Source: Mesocentrotus franciscanus (lineage: Eukaryota; Echinodermata; Echinoidea; Camarodonta; Strongylocentrotidae). From it: a stretch of 64,000 nucleotides of DNA. Numbering within the stretch: position 1 is the stretch's first letter; each line of letters starts with the position of its first letter. The notes under the pieces are model-generated. The model had not been told where the DNA came from. It saw only the letters and a program-made list of their open reading frames with translations, and made no database searches. Position numbers and translations under genes: made by a program. This document shows positions 1-10,634 of this stretch, piece after piece. Location of the stretch: contig CP137680.1 in the NCBI GenBank assembly GCA_037976565.1, forward strand, positions 18,288,861 through 18,352,860, in the 5' to 3' direction.

Positions 1-75
1 TTGCGCACTCAACTATGCTTTTCTTCTTTTTCAGTCCTAGCATACCTTCAATTTGATGTGCCACATTCGATACTA
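1..75 (+). repeat. Inverted fragment of the EADT-type mobile element
   Basis: This stretch is the near-exact reverse complement of 3760-3830, which lies just beyond the minus-strand mobile-element frames at 3105-3727. A second copy of the same element, in the opposite orientation, therefore runs off the left edge of the window. Confidence 0.75.
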
Positions 76-2477
76 GTATGCTAGTATGCCGGCATCATTC
101 CTACCTGGAGACAAATTATTATAACATATCCCTGATAATGTACACACAATTATACCTTATATTTATTATAGGGAACGAAAATAGAGAACGAGCGACTGAT
201 AATGTCGAAATGAGAAGAATACTACTGTACAAAAATTATAGAAGGTAAAGGTTGTGTTTTGAATGTAAATCTTTGTTGCGTCAAAATAAAATGATACGTT
301 CATTTATGTTATTGACAGAAATAATGTACATCGGACATTATACTTTATCACAAAAGGGTTATTTAGAAGAAGGTGGACAACATTATAAGAGAAAGAATAA
401 AACTTTCTCTTTATTTATAAAAAAATAAATAGCATAAATACCCTACCAAAACCGAAGAAATCTTGAAGAGGGAGACAAGAAAAAATAAGTATGAAAAGGA
501 CACAACAAATTACACCAAAAAAAGATAGGATTCTAGAGCGGAAGATGATAGGGGAAACGTAATAGTTTGTAAGTATTGGCAAATTTTGACAATTATAGTT
601 TGTAATTATTGACAAAGTATATACAACCAAAAAAAGTATTTTAGACCTATATAGAATATACGAAAAGAGTTTTGCTTAGGTCCCCTACAGCTAAGTTACG
701 TTTGAGGAACAATGAACGTGGCCAAGGGTAAAGTTCGTTGTCATGGTTGTAAACTCCAACAATAGAAGAATGGAACGGAAATTACGTAAGAGGAACAATG
801 AACGTGGCCAAGGTAAAGTTCGTTGTCATGGTTGTAAACTCCAACGGAAGGAACGAGTTAACAAAGTTGTAATGATATGATAGGTTGAACGAGAACACAG
901 AGAGGGAGGGGGAGGAGGGAAACAGAGAGAGAGACAGACAGACAGACAGAGACAGACAGAGATAGATAGATAAATAGATAGAAAGAGAGAGAGAGAGAGA
1001 TGATTGTGATGAATTATGATTTTGTTCTAATCTCTGTCATTCATTTAGATCTTTCCATTACAAACAAAACAAATCAAATATGCGTACAAAAATTCAATAA
1101 ATATTTTGTTGATACAGCAACCTCATATCAAAAAAGGGTTCTAAGAGATGTATAGATAGAGAAAAATAAACAAAATTAAGCGGGAGGCAAAAACTAAAAC
1201 AAAATGAATATTTCAAATTATGAGAAACGAAGTCGAAAGCATTCAAAGTAAATATTATTTTTGTTTTCGAGATTAAAAACAATGTTCATCTCAAAAATTC
1301 ATTTCCCAAATAGTCCAATATTTGATTTGCACATTTAAAAGAAAGGGCATTTAGTGTAGATCATGGCATAATGTTGGTCAGAATATAGCTACAAAATGTG
1401 TCGAAAACCCATGTAAAACGAAGGCCTATTATTTATGGCTCGGTTGATAATCGGCCGAGCTTTAGCAGACGACAATCATTGACAATGGGGAAATGAATGG
1501 AGGTATCGACCGATCTGCGCGTGCGGCGGTGCTTACGCAATTTGTATTGTGAGTGTATTGAAAAGGAAAGACGTGAAGCTTCAGCAAAATAAGACGGCAA
1601 TTTCCTCAAAAATAACAGACCTTATTTTTCGTATTGATGAACAAAACTTATATTTTTAGAAAGAAAAAAGTCTGATCTTTAATTTTTACATTTACTAAAA
1701 ATCACGAAAATGACTGAATGAGGCGCAATGAGCAATAAAAGTAGAAAGCACCGCCAAATTTTCCATTACTGGCGATGTAACCGAAATCGCTTCGTCACAG
1801 GGGAAACAATCGCCGTGCGCGGGCTCGCTCTCAAAGGGTTAAATCAGGTCCATGGTTAAATCAACACGTCTGTGTCTTCTTCATCATTCAGGCGCAGCGG
1901 AGCACCCCAATTACCGAGCGATCGACTCTCGTCCAGTAAACATCATTTGCATAAAATAAACAATTGTGTACCGATTGATGCGAAAAAAGTAAACAAATTT
2001 CGAAGGCAAATTCTTCATTAATTTGATGAATATCAGCAATCAAAGCTACTAAATCGATTATTTAAAAAATGTGCAAGACAGTCATGTGTATAACAAAAGT
2101 TATTGATGCACCGAAAATGTGAAATTTAAGGGATAATTTTGACGAAAAAAAACGAAAAAATGAGATACGAAATCACCGTAAAATTCACCATTTTTCGAGA
2201 CCGGCCAAGAATTGCCTCATATGAACAGAAAAGAAATTTAATAATCTCAATCCTTCTGAAATATCTCTTTATAGTTGCTGGATAGGGTAGAGTCAGAGAA
2301 AACATACCCCAACGTCCGAATCTCATTGAACAAAAACAAGCCTTCGTGTGCGCAATATGTTATGACCAGTCCTATTCATTCAAATGTATGTTATGTCAGG
2401 GAAACCTCGCGTGTGCCTGGGTTCTACATGTGTTGCCGGCCGAATGCACTGAGCCCGAAGACGCATGCGCAGAGAAT
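76..2477. other. AT-rich DNA without a recognised gene
   Basis: I see no supported coding region. A block of about 55 bases around 705-758 (key word AACAATGAACGTGGCC) is repeated directly at about 791-845. A GA/GACA-rich microsatellite fills about 895-1010. A short hairpin based on GCTCGG/CCGAGC sits near 1439-1461. None of this sequence is homologous to the 5' part of genes 2 and 3. Confidence 0.5.
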
Positions 2478-2671
2478 AGGGACTTTTAGATTTGCACGAC
2501 GAGATTGTGCAACTGCTGCGTGGACATCCTTTTAAGGCAATGTTACGTCCTTTTAAGGCACTGCCGGGCAGACTGCCAGTGCTCGACAGTGCCTTAAAAG
2601 GACGTCACATTGCCTTAAAAGGATGTCCACGCAGCAGTCCACGTTCTCGTCGTGCAAATCTAAAAGTCCCT
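2478..2671. mobile_element. Foldback MITE-like element, long inverted repeat
   Basis: The ends are near-perfect inverted repeats (AGGGACTTTTAGATTTGCAC at the left, its complement at the right). The arms carry two copies each of a CCTTTTAAGGCA-type word, so almost the whole 194 bp can fold into one hairpin. There is no coding capacity. A related element lies at 20105-20271. Superfamily is not assigned. Confidence 0.7.
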
Positions 2672-3104
2672 GAAGCCCCATGAAACAGAACTTATAACTA
2701 TAAAAATACTCCATCGGCCAAGCGAAAATTTCGCCCATATATGGATTCAACCCTCATGAACATTCATACTATAAAGTCTCTACTTCCTGCATTGCTGGAT
2801 AGGGGAGAGTCAGAAAAAAATAGACGGCGTGTTTATCGAGGGGTGAAGCTCATATCTCGAGTTTTATTCCATGGAATTTCATATTTATTTCACTGATATC
2901 AAGTTCATAATAATTGTAGTTAGTATGGAAAGTTTCATAGCGATATTGGCAGTAATAAAGGCGCAACGCGAATTTTAAGATTTTACATTCTAGCAAACAC
3001 ATGTTCGGATTCACGTAGATGTCCGTTGGTTATTCAAATAGAACGGGCCGTTAATGATATGCTAATTGGGGTGCTCCGCTGGGCCTGCATTGGCAAGGCA
3101 TCTT
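2672..3104. other. Repeat-derived flank of the duplication
   Basis: No gene is seen. A direct repeat beginning TTGCTGGATAGGG occurs at about 2274 and 2793. The word CAGCGGAGCACCCCAATTA at about 1893 recurs inverted near 3063-3081. Homology to the other units starts only at 3105. Confidence 0.4.
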
Positions 3105-3727
3105 TTACTCCTGACTTTCTTAGTTGGGAATATATGTTTAACATAATGGTGTCTGCTTCCATATGCTGACATGTCAACTCAACTACCTCCCCACCAGTGG
3201 ACAAATCACTACAGCGTTCCCTCACAGAGTAAATAAATCTGGTATCTGGATGTTGGAGTAACAGGGTTTTGAACTCAGTGTTCAGAAATTGCGGCAGATA
3301 AATTTTGTTTCCTGGATTTTTGAACATGTTGCTGAAGTGCCTAAGGGGTAGCAGTTTATCATGCTGAGTCAAAGTCGTTGACAAGTACATCTGATGAGAC
3401 CATTCCTGACTGGAGCGACCTCAATATAGGCTGTGTAAGGTCGAATGGGTCACAATCAAATTCTGTGATGAAATTGTGTACACCGCAATCATCCAGCAAC
3501 AACCTTGTTGTGGAGTTCTCTAGCTCTGTGACCTTCAGATGAGGTGCCCTCCAGTCAGGAAAGGTCGAATCAGATGGACTTGTCAAAGACTTTGAATCAG
3601 CACATGAGAATGGGGAGACTCTAGTGCAATCATTCTTCAAAGAGCGCATGTTCTCTGGTGATAAATTGTTTGATGCAACCATACACAAAAACAGCAGACA
3701 CAGCTTCAGCAATCCACCAGTTATCAA
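3105..3727 (-). pseudogene. Broken mobile-element protein, EADT-motif type
   Basis: Two minus-strand frames, 3727 to 3359 and 3390 to 3034, overlap in different frames. The second contains [14 protein letters not shown] and [11 protein letters not shown]. From memory, an H-x-EADT motif preceded by a YLP-F and FIYSV-type stretch is common in an unclassified family of transposon-borne proteins of invertebrates; I cannot name the superfamily. The frame break and the loss of homology at 3105 indicate a dead fragment. Identical remains lie at 28415-29037. Confidence 0.5.
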
Positions 3728-4084
3728 ATACGCATCAAAACATAAGACAGAGATGTGATGGTTTTCGAATGTAGCACATCAAATTGAAGGTATGCTAGGA
3801 CTAAAAAGGAAGAAAAGCATTATTCAGTGCGCAACACTCCTTGAAAAGGATATTAGCAATATATCCCATTTCACATCCACACCTGTGCAGATGCTATTTC
3901 CAGTGTCTATGGCCGTGGAAAACAATGAGTCCTTGACAACGCAATGAAGTCAGAAGAGGCACGAGAGCTACTTAGAGGGCTTAGGAAATCAAATAGGAGA
4001 TCAAATACATATACAAGGATAAATCAAGCAAGACACTTGCAGAAACTCGCGCCAAAAAAGTGGGAAGGGATGAAGACATAACAT

Positions 4085-4517
4085 TTTCTTGCCATATGTA
4101 CGTTTAAAATTACGAAAGGTCAATTCTATACAACAAAAAGGAGGTGAATTATGGAACAATATTTAAAACTCAAATTAAAAATGTGACCACTCTAAGTTCT
4201 TTTAAATCGAAATTCAAGTTGCGTCTTCTTGCCACATATAAATGACTTCCCTGATGCATACAATTACAATATAAATTATGTCGTTCTGCATTATAATTGT
4301 GTTTTAGTTTGTTATGTCTTGTTTACGTTTTGCATTTTGTTATATTTTGAATTTTAATATTTTGTATTTTCCACATTTTTCATTTATGTTATGGGTCCAC
4401 CCACTTCCCTCAAGCCATCGGCTTTATCGGGTGCTAATGATCCAGTACACTTCTCAATGTATATAATTTATATTGTATGTGATTTGTTTATGAAATAATA
4501 AATTGAATTGATTTGAA
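4085..4517 (+). mobile_element. Non-LTR retrotransposon 3' end
   Basis: A short plus-strand frame ends with [16 protein letters not shown] and a stop near 4243, which is like the C-terminus of a LINE ORF2. It is followed by an AT-rich 3' UTR and a terminal TTGAATTGA-type simple repeat (about 4500-4520). Only the extreme 3' end is present, as expected for 5' truncation. Clade is not assigned. Confidence 0.6.
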
Positions 4518-4529
4518 TTGAAGAGGAAA

Positions 4530-4811
4530 TCGACTCTCAGGATTCCTCATGGTACAGATTCACTTAATTTGAAGGTAACATGGGCCAACTATCAGGCATA
4601 GACCATGTTAAACTTTATGAATCCAGAGGCTCCATCATCTTCCCTTAAGCATGGTTGGAGCTTGAGAGAGGGCAAATGTTTGCCAATATTGTATTCACCG
4701 CCGGCACTACCTCAATGTCTAGATGCCAGAACAAACTGATCTGAAGACTCTGACACAGATTCAGATACTAGTGATTATAACAGTGATTGTGAGGGGTATG
4801 ACACCGAGTAG
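4530..4811 (+). pseudogene. C-terminal part of EADT-type element protein, broken
   Basis: The frame reads [19 protein letters not shown], a stop, then [15 protein letters not shown] and PPALP, then an acidic tail rich in [10 protein letters not shown]. This arrangement matches the end of the same element family as the minus-strand piece at 3105, but it lies on the opposite strand. Unit 1 has an extra stop near 4738 that unit 2 lacks. Confidence 0.45.
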
Positions 4812-5381
4812 GATGATGAACTGTGCAATAAAGCAGGATAAGCATCATTGGACTATATGTTTCGAAATAACTGTGTTATTGTTGGCCAAGGATCCTGATT
4901 CAAGTCTCTCAGTAGCCCTTTTGGCAGCCAGTTTGAATGTGCATGATCAATGTAAACTTTTTTTACTCATGAAAGTTGTAAATTTGAATTTGCCATGCCA
5001 GATAACATATTATTAGACACTAAAATCATTAGAATCGGACTATGTTAACTGTGTTGGTGAATTTGACCACCAGTCAAAAGTGCGTTGACCTTTCAACGTT
5101 TTTGACCCTAGCACCCTCATTTAAGGTCGGAGGTATATCAAACTATACATTGTTTGAATCCTCATGACTAGACGAGTAATTTAATATGCATATCGACACG
5201 ATTGGAATATATTTGAATTTTGACCCCTGTTTGACCTTTGTTGACCCCTCCCGGAAATGCCCAGCATTTTCAAGGGGGCAGCCCAAGTCAAAATTGTTCG
5301 GTATTCATGAGGGAACACAAAAACACTTTCAAACCTTTATTTCCATAGTTTGGTCACGGGACCTACAGGCTGGTCTCCTAC

Positions 5382-5412
<31 letters not shown>

Positions 5413-5419
5413 CAAGGTA

Positions 5420-5435
5420 TGATGATATTGACATG

Positions 5436-5490
<55 letters not shown>

Positions 5491-5546
5491 GTGCGTGTTT
5501 GTATGTTTGTATAATTGTTTTTTCTTTCAATTCCCCATTTATATAG
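5420..5546 (+). repeat. TA microsatellite before an EGF exon
   Basis: A TA run at about 5440-5484 is followed by a GT-rich stretch and the pyrimidine tract of the EGF acceptor. The same TA/GT arrangement precedes every calcium-binding EGF exon of the A/B type, so it is part of the duplicated EGF cassette. Confidence 0.7.
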
Positions 5547-5678
5547 ATGTCGATGAGTGTGGTGTTCATGCAGACTCGTGTGATACGACTAATGGAGTTT
5601 GTACGAATATGCCTGGTACATTCAGTTGTTCCTGTACTGCTGGTTATGAGAAAGACATGGATGGAAGAACTTGCAATG
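5547..5678 (+). CDS. Gene 1 exon, EGF-CA 'B'
   Basis: The exon is 132 nt, phase 1 at both ends, with acceptor TATAG and donor GTAAGA. It encodes [12 protein letters not shown], then [10 protein letters not shown], which fits the Asx-hydroxylation pattern C-x-N-x4-F-x-C, then GYEKDMDGRTC. Six cysteines are present. The K in GYEKD is unique to this copy. Confidence 0.85.
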
Positions 5679-8600
5679 GTAAGATACTCATATTTAGATT
5701 ATTGTGTCTTGATATAGAATACGGCATACCATTATAAAGGCATTTTAAGAGAAAATACATGAATACATGAAATCTTAGAAAGCATCTACAAGGTATACAG
5801 GGTATGATGATATTGACATGATTATATAAATATATATATGTATGCATGTGTGTGCGCGCGTGTGTGTGTGTGCGTGTTTGTATGTTTGTACAATTGTTTT
5901 TTCTTTCAATTCCCTTTCATACAGATGTCGATGAGTGTGATGTTCATTCAGACTCGTGTGATACGACAAATGGAGTTTGTACGAACATGCCTGGTACATT
6001 CAGTTGTTCCTGTACTGCTGGTTATGAGATAGACATGGATGGAAGAACTTGCAATGGTAAGATACTCATATTTAGACTACTGTGTCTTGATATAGAATAC
6101 GGCATACCATTATAAAGGTATTTTAAGAGAAAATACATGAATACATGAAATCTTAGAAAGCATTTACAAGGTCTACGAGAAATGATGATATTGAAATGAT
6201 TATATAAATATATATATGTATGTGTGTGTGTGTGTGTGTGCGTGTGTGCGTTAGTGTGTGTGTGTGTCCGTATATTTGTATAATTGTTTTTTTCTTTCAA
6301 TTCCCCTTTTATATAGATGTCGATGAGTGTGATGTTCATTCAGACTCGTGTGAATGAACAAAAAATCTTTAAACGCATTCACAAGGCCTACGAGGTATAA
6401 TGATATTGACATGCCAGTGATAATTGCTTTCAAGGATATTGATATTTCTTAACCCAACGGATAATCTTGGCCGGAAATAATCATAGATACCTATTACACA
6501 CACTGTCATATTTTGGCTACAAGAAACGAATCCTCCAATCCGCACATTCTAATCCACCTTTAAAATTGACATCTTCACTAAATGTTATCACTTAATTTGA
6601 TACTATCTAAGGCAGCAAACAGTAGTCCACAATATTCTTCAATATTATTTTCGGTTGAAACTTGTTTTATTTTTTTTCAATCCCCCTTTCATACAGATGT
6701 TGATGAGTGTGACCTTCAGTCAGACTTGTGTGATACGACTAATGGAGTTTGTAAGAACATGCCTGGTACATTCAGTTGTTCCTGTACTGCTTGTTATGAG
6801 TTAGACATGGATGGAAGAACTTGCAATGGTAAGATACTTATATTTAGATTATTGTGTCATGGCAAGGAATACTGAAGAAAAGTATGAGGATAATTTAAAA
6901 TAAAATATATGAATGAAAATTGAAAATTGCTTAGAAAGCATTTTCCAAAGTTTATAAGATACTATGATATAACTATGATATAACACGATATACTTTCGAA
7001 AAATCAACCTAACGTAATTTCAATAGCCTTGTGCGTCCTCTTTTGAAATGTGCCAACATGACAACGACGAATTACGTAACCCAAACGTGATTGCTATATG
7101 CCAAAGTTGACCACCTGTTACAATACAACTATAGCAACATATAAGTTGCTATGTCAGACATGTCAGACTAATATTCTACAATAGACAATGGTATGTAATT
7201 TTCCCCAGCTCAGCACACGCTCATAATAGAATTGCATGCTTTCATACATGTACAATACATCATCATTGCCTTTATCTTCCTGGTGATGCTACAGCATGTC
7301 TGACATAGCAACTGTTATGTTGCTGTTCATTACGTATTGTAACAGGTGGTCAACTTTGGCAAAGTTACATACCACTTTCTCAAGTTAGCTCATTGATGAC
7401 TGGCAGATTATGTCACAAGGGGAATGAGATCTGGAGGATTTTTAGGATGGAGTTTAGCAAGTTTGGAAAAAATTATTTCAAAAAAATAATTAAAAATCTA
7501 TGAAACACATTCAGAAATTTACATATCAAAATATGAGATGTATGCAGGACTACACACCAACAGGAATATACTTGTATTTGGATGGCATGGGCCCTTTAAG
7601 ATGATTATTCGAATATAGTTACGATTGTGTTGTATGATTATTGTTTTCAAAGAATTTGAAATTTCTTAACTCTAATGAGTAATCCAATCCCGAAATGGCG
7701 TTTATCTGTCATGTCCATAGATCACTGCCAAATTTACAGCGGCTTTTTGGGGGGCCTACTGCAATTCACATTTATTTTTTTATTTTTTTAATAAAACACA
7801 TGTTGCTTTTTTGTTTGTTAAATCATTGTCAATTGTCAAACACTTGTGTGTCTTGTTACACTCAGATAAGTGAGTGCGCGTAGAACGTTTGTTGGGATCG
7901 AGTAGCTACTTTTTTCATCCCCTCAGGCTTCTCCGTAAGTACTACAAAAGCTGCCACTGTTTAACTTTGATATTTGTGAACGAGCCTAAAGTCAACAGGT
8001 TCAAAGTTTTAACAGACACATGATTGCCAGACAAATGGCTGCATGTTCAGCCAATCAGAAGGGGCGATTTCGTGCAATGTGTCCCATACGACATACTCAC
8101 TCTATCATGTCTGTCCCATCAAGAACTGAAAATCTATTGATAAAGATAATATTATCAATCAGTGGTCATTTCAAGAAATTTGTTGTTCTTTAATTATTGA
8201 ATGCAATAAATGGATGAAAGATATACCTTGTATAGGCGGGGATATATTGCACAAAATCGCATATTATTCATGTTTTCTTTTTCACACATTGCATTGCATC
8301 AGCCTATGTTTCTTTGGTGGATTTATTTCAGCTATCTGGACCTCTTTCCAAGGAAGTTGCTACAAATACTTTGACAATAACATCAACTTTTATCAGGCCT
8401 TGTCTACCTGTCGGAATCTGACCAATGGACAGTCATGCCATGCAGACTTGGTTTCTATTCATAGTGCAGAAGAGCAGGAATTCATCGCCAGTCTCTGTCT
8501 AGAACATGTATGTATTTGAATAATCCGTTCTTGTAGAGCGCATAACACGTGATATAACGTCGTTAGGCGATTCCAAAGAGCTTTGGGAATTAATACCCTA

Positions 8601-10019
8601 GCTTTAGCTCCTTCAGCCGTTATCAGCGCACAGTGCATTTCAAGGAATTGTCCTACCAGGTACCTATTTACCTCATCTGGGTGGAGTGTGGCAAATCTAC
8701 ACCACTCGAATGCTTCGTTATCTGCTTTGAATAAATTATGTTTACTGGGCATGAAATAAATCTTCGCACCGCATTTTCAGAGCAATATTCTATCCTCAAT
8801 TCGGACTCCATAAAATTTATGATTTTTTGTTTCAATAAAGACCCAGCTTCTTCCATAGAGCTAGTTTTTATTTTGTTTTTCCTATCTTTTTGCATTGTAA
8901 GCTCTATTTCACTTCTCTGAGTATAGAGAAGAATAAATGAATACTATCAGAATGTGATATTAAATCATTTGGAAATAAACCAAATTAAATCGTATGAACT
9001 TTAACTTTTAAAGGGCAATCCAACCTTTGTCATAAGTTCATTTGTATGAAAGCAGAAAGATAAGAGAAACGGAAATTCACGGACAACTCTCCCGTTTGTC
9101 ATGTACAAAAATGTAATTGATTTCTGTTTTTCTCCCAAGTGCCTTCTTAGTCGGGGTACTACTCATAAATATATTGTAGTGGATAGCATACTTTTATAAG
9201 TCCTCTAAAAGAAAAAGACCTCCAAAGTCATACATTTTGAAAAATAATTGACAGTGAAGTCATTTTGTGTGTTGGAACAAATACGGGAGAGTTGTCCGCA
9301 CCGCACTATATCAGTGACATTACCGATTCAGCCAATATGAAGTGCCCTTACGTATATTTATTACAACTGTAAAAATTTCATAACTTTCTTATGGTTTGTC
9401 CGATTTTGTTCACCTTTCACCTACCTGCTTGTCTAATGGTTTTGCTTTCTTTCAGAGCAATTTGTTATAACGGTTGGATTTTCCTTCATTATTTTCTTTT
9501 TCTTTTCTTACAGTCTTCCTGCTCCGGCAGAATCATTCAAAATGTGGTAAAAAGTTGTTATTGTTTAAACCTGAATACATTATGTCGGAAAGAGTGAAAA
9601 CAAATTAATTGCCTATGTCTGCGCATACGCGTAGCTGCGCGGTTCTGATCAAACAAAACATGCAACTAACACAAAATTGTCGTTTCTATTTTTATATTGG
9701 TACATATCGATGCCAAAACCGATTCATAGTACTGATGGATTTTCTTTTTTCTTATTTTCTTTGCCCTTTCTTAAAGCCTCCCTGCAACGACGGATTTTAT
9801 TGGATCGGACTGTATCAGCCAGATCCTAATGGTCCATTTCTTTGGTCTGACGGGACACTAGTTAACTACATCGAATGGGGACGGAAGGAACCGAATAATT
9901 ATAATAACAACGAAGACTGCGCCTATATTCGTTTGCCCACAGGTTCTTGGCATGACCTAAATTGTAATGAAGAACTATCCTTCTTCTGCAAACTTCCTGC
10001 CGTCTGTCATCATGAATGA
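5547..10019 (+). CDS. Lectin gene 1 (3' part): EGF-CA repeats plus C-type lectin domain
   Basis: Five exons join in one frame: 5547-5678, 5925-6056, 6697-6828, 8332-8507 and 9777-10019. The visible product is about 271 residues: three calcium-binding EGF modules and a C-terminal CTLD. EGF-CA modules bind calcium and rigidify extracellular stalks; CTLDs commonly bind sugars. The first exon starts in phase 1, so upstream exons are needed. The equivalents of the first exons of genes 2 and 3 are not in this window, because homology stops at 3105. The CTLD keeps EPN but has WHD in place of WND, losing one expected calcium ligand. The usual AATAAA after the stop is also changed here. The gene may be truncated or a pseudogene, or it may use a different 5' end. 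No frame-breaking change is seen inside the listed exons. Confidence 0.75.
5925..6056 (+). CDS. Gene 1 exon, extra EGF-CA 'B-prime'
   Basis: The exon is 132 nt, phase 1-1, and encodes [12 protein letters not shown] and [13 protein letters not shown]. It lies exactly 378 bases after exon B, and the intervening introns are closely similar, so it is a local duplicate of one EGF cassette. Units 2 and 3 have no module at this position. Confidence 0.85.
6317..6357 (+). pseudogene. Truncated EGF-CA exon
   Basis: A normal acceptor and the first 13 codons of an EGF-CA exon ([12 protein letters not shown]) run straight into a TGA stop. The sequence then continues as the usual downstream intron (GCATTCACAAGG). 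The second half of the exon and its donor have been deleted. The same break is present in units 2 and 3, so it predates the duplication. It is presumably skipped. Confidence 0.85.
6697..6828 (+). CDS. Gene 1 exon, EGF-CA 'C' with a seventh cysteine
   Basis: The exon is 132 nt, phase 1-1. It encodes [22 protein letters not shown] and [14 protein letters not shown]. The glycine of the usual TAGY is cysteine, giving seven cysteines. The change is shared by all three units. Confidence 0.85.
7099..7600. mobile_element. Foldback element, left arm mostly deleted
   Basis: The right arm at about 7340-7600 matches the right arm of the intact element at 32046-32786. Of the left arm only about 25 bases survive (near 7099-7124, GACCACCTGTTACAAT). 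It lies in the intron between the last EGF and the CTLD. Confidence 0.75.
7601..8331 (+). other. Intron before the CTLD, no other gene seen
   Basis: T-rich sequence with short AT tracts. It is nearly identical in all three units and contains no supported feature apart from the polypyrimidine region and the TTTCAG acceptor at its end. Confidence 0.5.
8332..8507 (+). CDS. Gene 1 exon, first half of C-type lectin domain
   Basis: The exon is 176 nt, phase 1 in and phase 0 out, with donor GTATGT. It encodes [12 protein letters not shown], the helix region [11 protein letters not shown], and [18 protein letters not shown], which fits the standard CTLD pattern of two helices and the conserved LVSIHS-E-F segment. 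Confidence 0.9.
8518..8698 (-). repeat. SINE tail and body, tRNA head lost
   Basis: The minus strand matches the SINE that is complete in units 2 and 3 (GTACCTGGTAGGA, then the GCGC-containing tail). Its tRNA-derived head and several hundred flanking bases are missing in unit 1. The tail begins only about ten bases after the CTLD exon donor. Confidence 0.65.
9009..9345 (-). repeat. Left arm of inverted repeats flanking the last CTLD exon
   Basis: Read in reverse, this segment is a diverged match to about 10150-10570 (shared words GGTTGGATTG, CTTTCATACAAAT, AATCGGTAATGTCACTG). Two copies of one repeat therefore lie head to head around the terminal coding exon. Confidence 0.7.
9514..9597 (+). 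pseudogene. Candidate decayed or alternative CTLD terminal exon
   Basis: A strong acceptor (TTTTCTTTTCTTACAG) is followed by TCTTCCTGC, the same first three codons as the real last exon of genes 2 and 3. An unrelated 28-codon frame then runs to TGA. The 3' half belongs to a dispersed repeat also seen at 11945-12115. If used in phase 0, it would give a lectin lacking its sugar-binding half. Most likely it is a dead duplicate exon. Confidence 0.4.
9777..10019 (+). CDS. Gene 1 exon, second half of CTLD and stop
   Basis: The exon is 243 nt in phase 0, with a TTAAAG acceptor. It encodes [45 protein letters not shown], and ends AVCHHE. EPN suggests mannose-type specificity in classical CTLDs. WHD replaces WND, so calcium binding at site 2 may be weakened. 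Confidence 0.9.
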   Translation, partial: PPCNDGFYWIGLYQPDPNGPFLWSDGTLVNYIEWGRKEPNNYNNNEDCAYIRLPTGSWHDLNCNEELSFFCKLPAVCHHE

Positions 10020-10124
10020 AATATCCAACCTTAATAGGCGACTACCCTAAAAGAAAGCAGATTGGTGAAAGATTGAAAGAAATCAGACAAAAAATAATTT
10101 AAAAAGTTTCCAATTTTAAAAGCT

Positions 10125-10570
10125 GAAATCACTATGTTTGGGCACTTTAAACTGTAGGAATCGGTAATGTCACTGTGTTGATGTGCGGACAATTTTCCGA
10201 TTGGTTTCAACACACAACATGACTAAAATGTCAATTTGTCCTAATATATGACTTAGGAGGGCCTAATAGTACCTACATTCTATCTATAACATATATTCAG
10301 TAGTGCCCCCAAAGGAAAAGGCGCTTAGGAAAAACACATAAATTGGTGATAGTTGTGTACACGGCCAACGGTAGTTGTCCACGACTACGTCACAATCCAC
10401 TGACCAAACTGCGAATTTGAGATTCGCATAGATTTAGTAATTTCATATTTCAAACATTGATGACTCTCTTATTACTGGTCCGATTTATTTCAAACCTTCG
10501 CCATTCTGATTCTCTTATTGTTCAGCTTTCATACAAATCGTATTACAAAGGTTGGATTGCTATTTGATAA
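10125..10570 (+). repeat. Right arm of inverted repeats flanking the last CTLD exon
   Basis: This is the partner of 9009-9345. It lies just downstream of the gene 1 stop codon, partly in the expected 3' UTR. Confidence 0.7.
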
Positions 10571-10634
10571 TTGATTCTACAATGTTTGCAGAACTTTCAG
10601 AATGTCCCTTGGCAAGCTTTGTATTCTTATAATA

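Larger units (their letters stand above)
3105..5412. mobile_element. Composite of dead mobile elements (copy 1)
   Basis: This 2.3-kb block is nearly identical to 28415-30730 in unit 2 and absent from unit 3. It contains minus-strand mobile-element frames, a plus-strand non-LTR retrotransposon 3' end, a plus-strand C-terminal frame of an element protein, and a tail ending in an ATT microsatellite at about 5386-5412. It lies upstream of the first EGF exon of gene 1, presumably in an intron. Confidence 0.7.

Noticed and set aside
5838..6032. Frames starting in the GT microsatellite and running into EGF exons
   Set aside because: The open sequence upstream of the acceptor is microsatellite intron. 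The phase 1-1 exon boundaries are shared by all EGF exons and are clearly the real ends.
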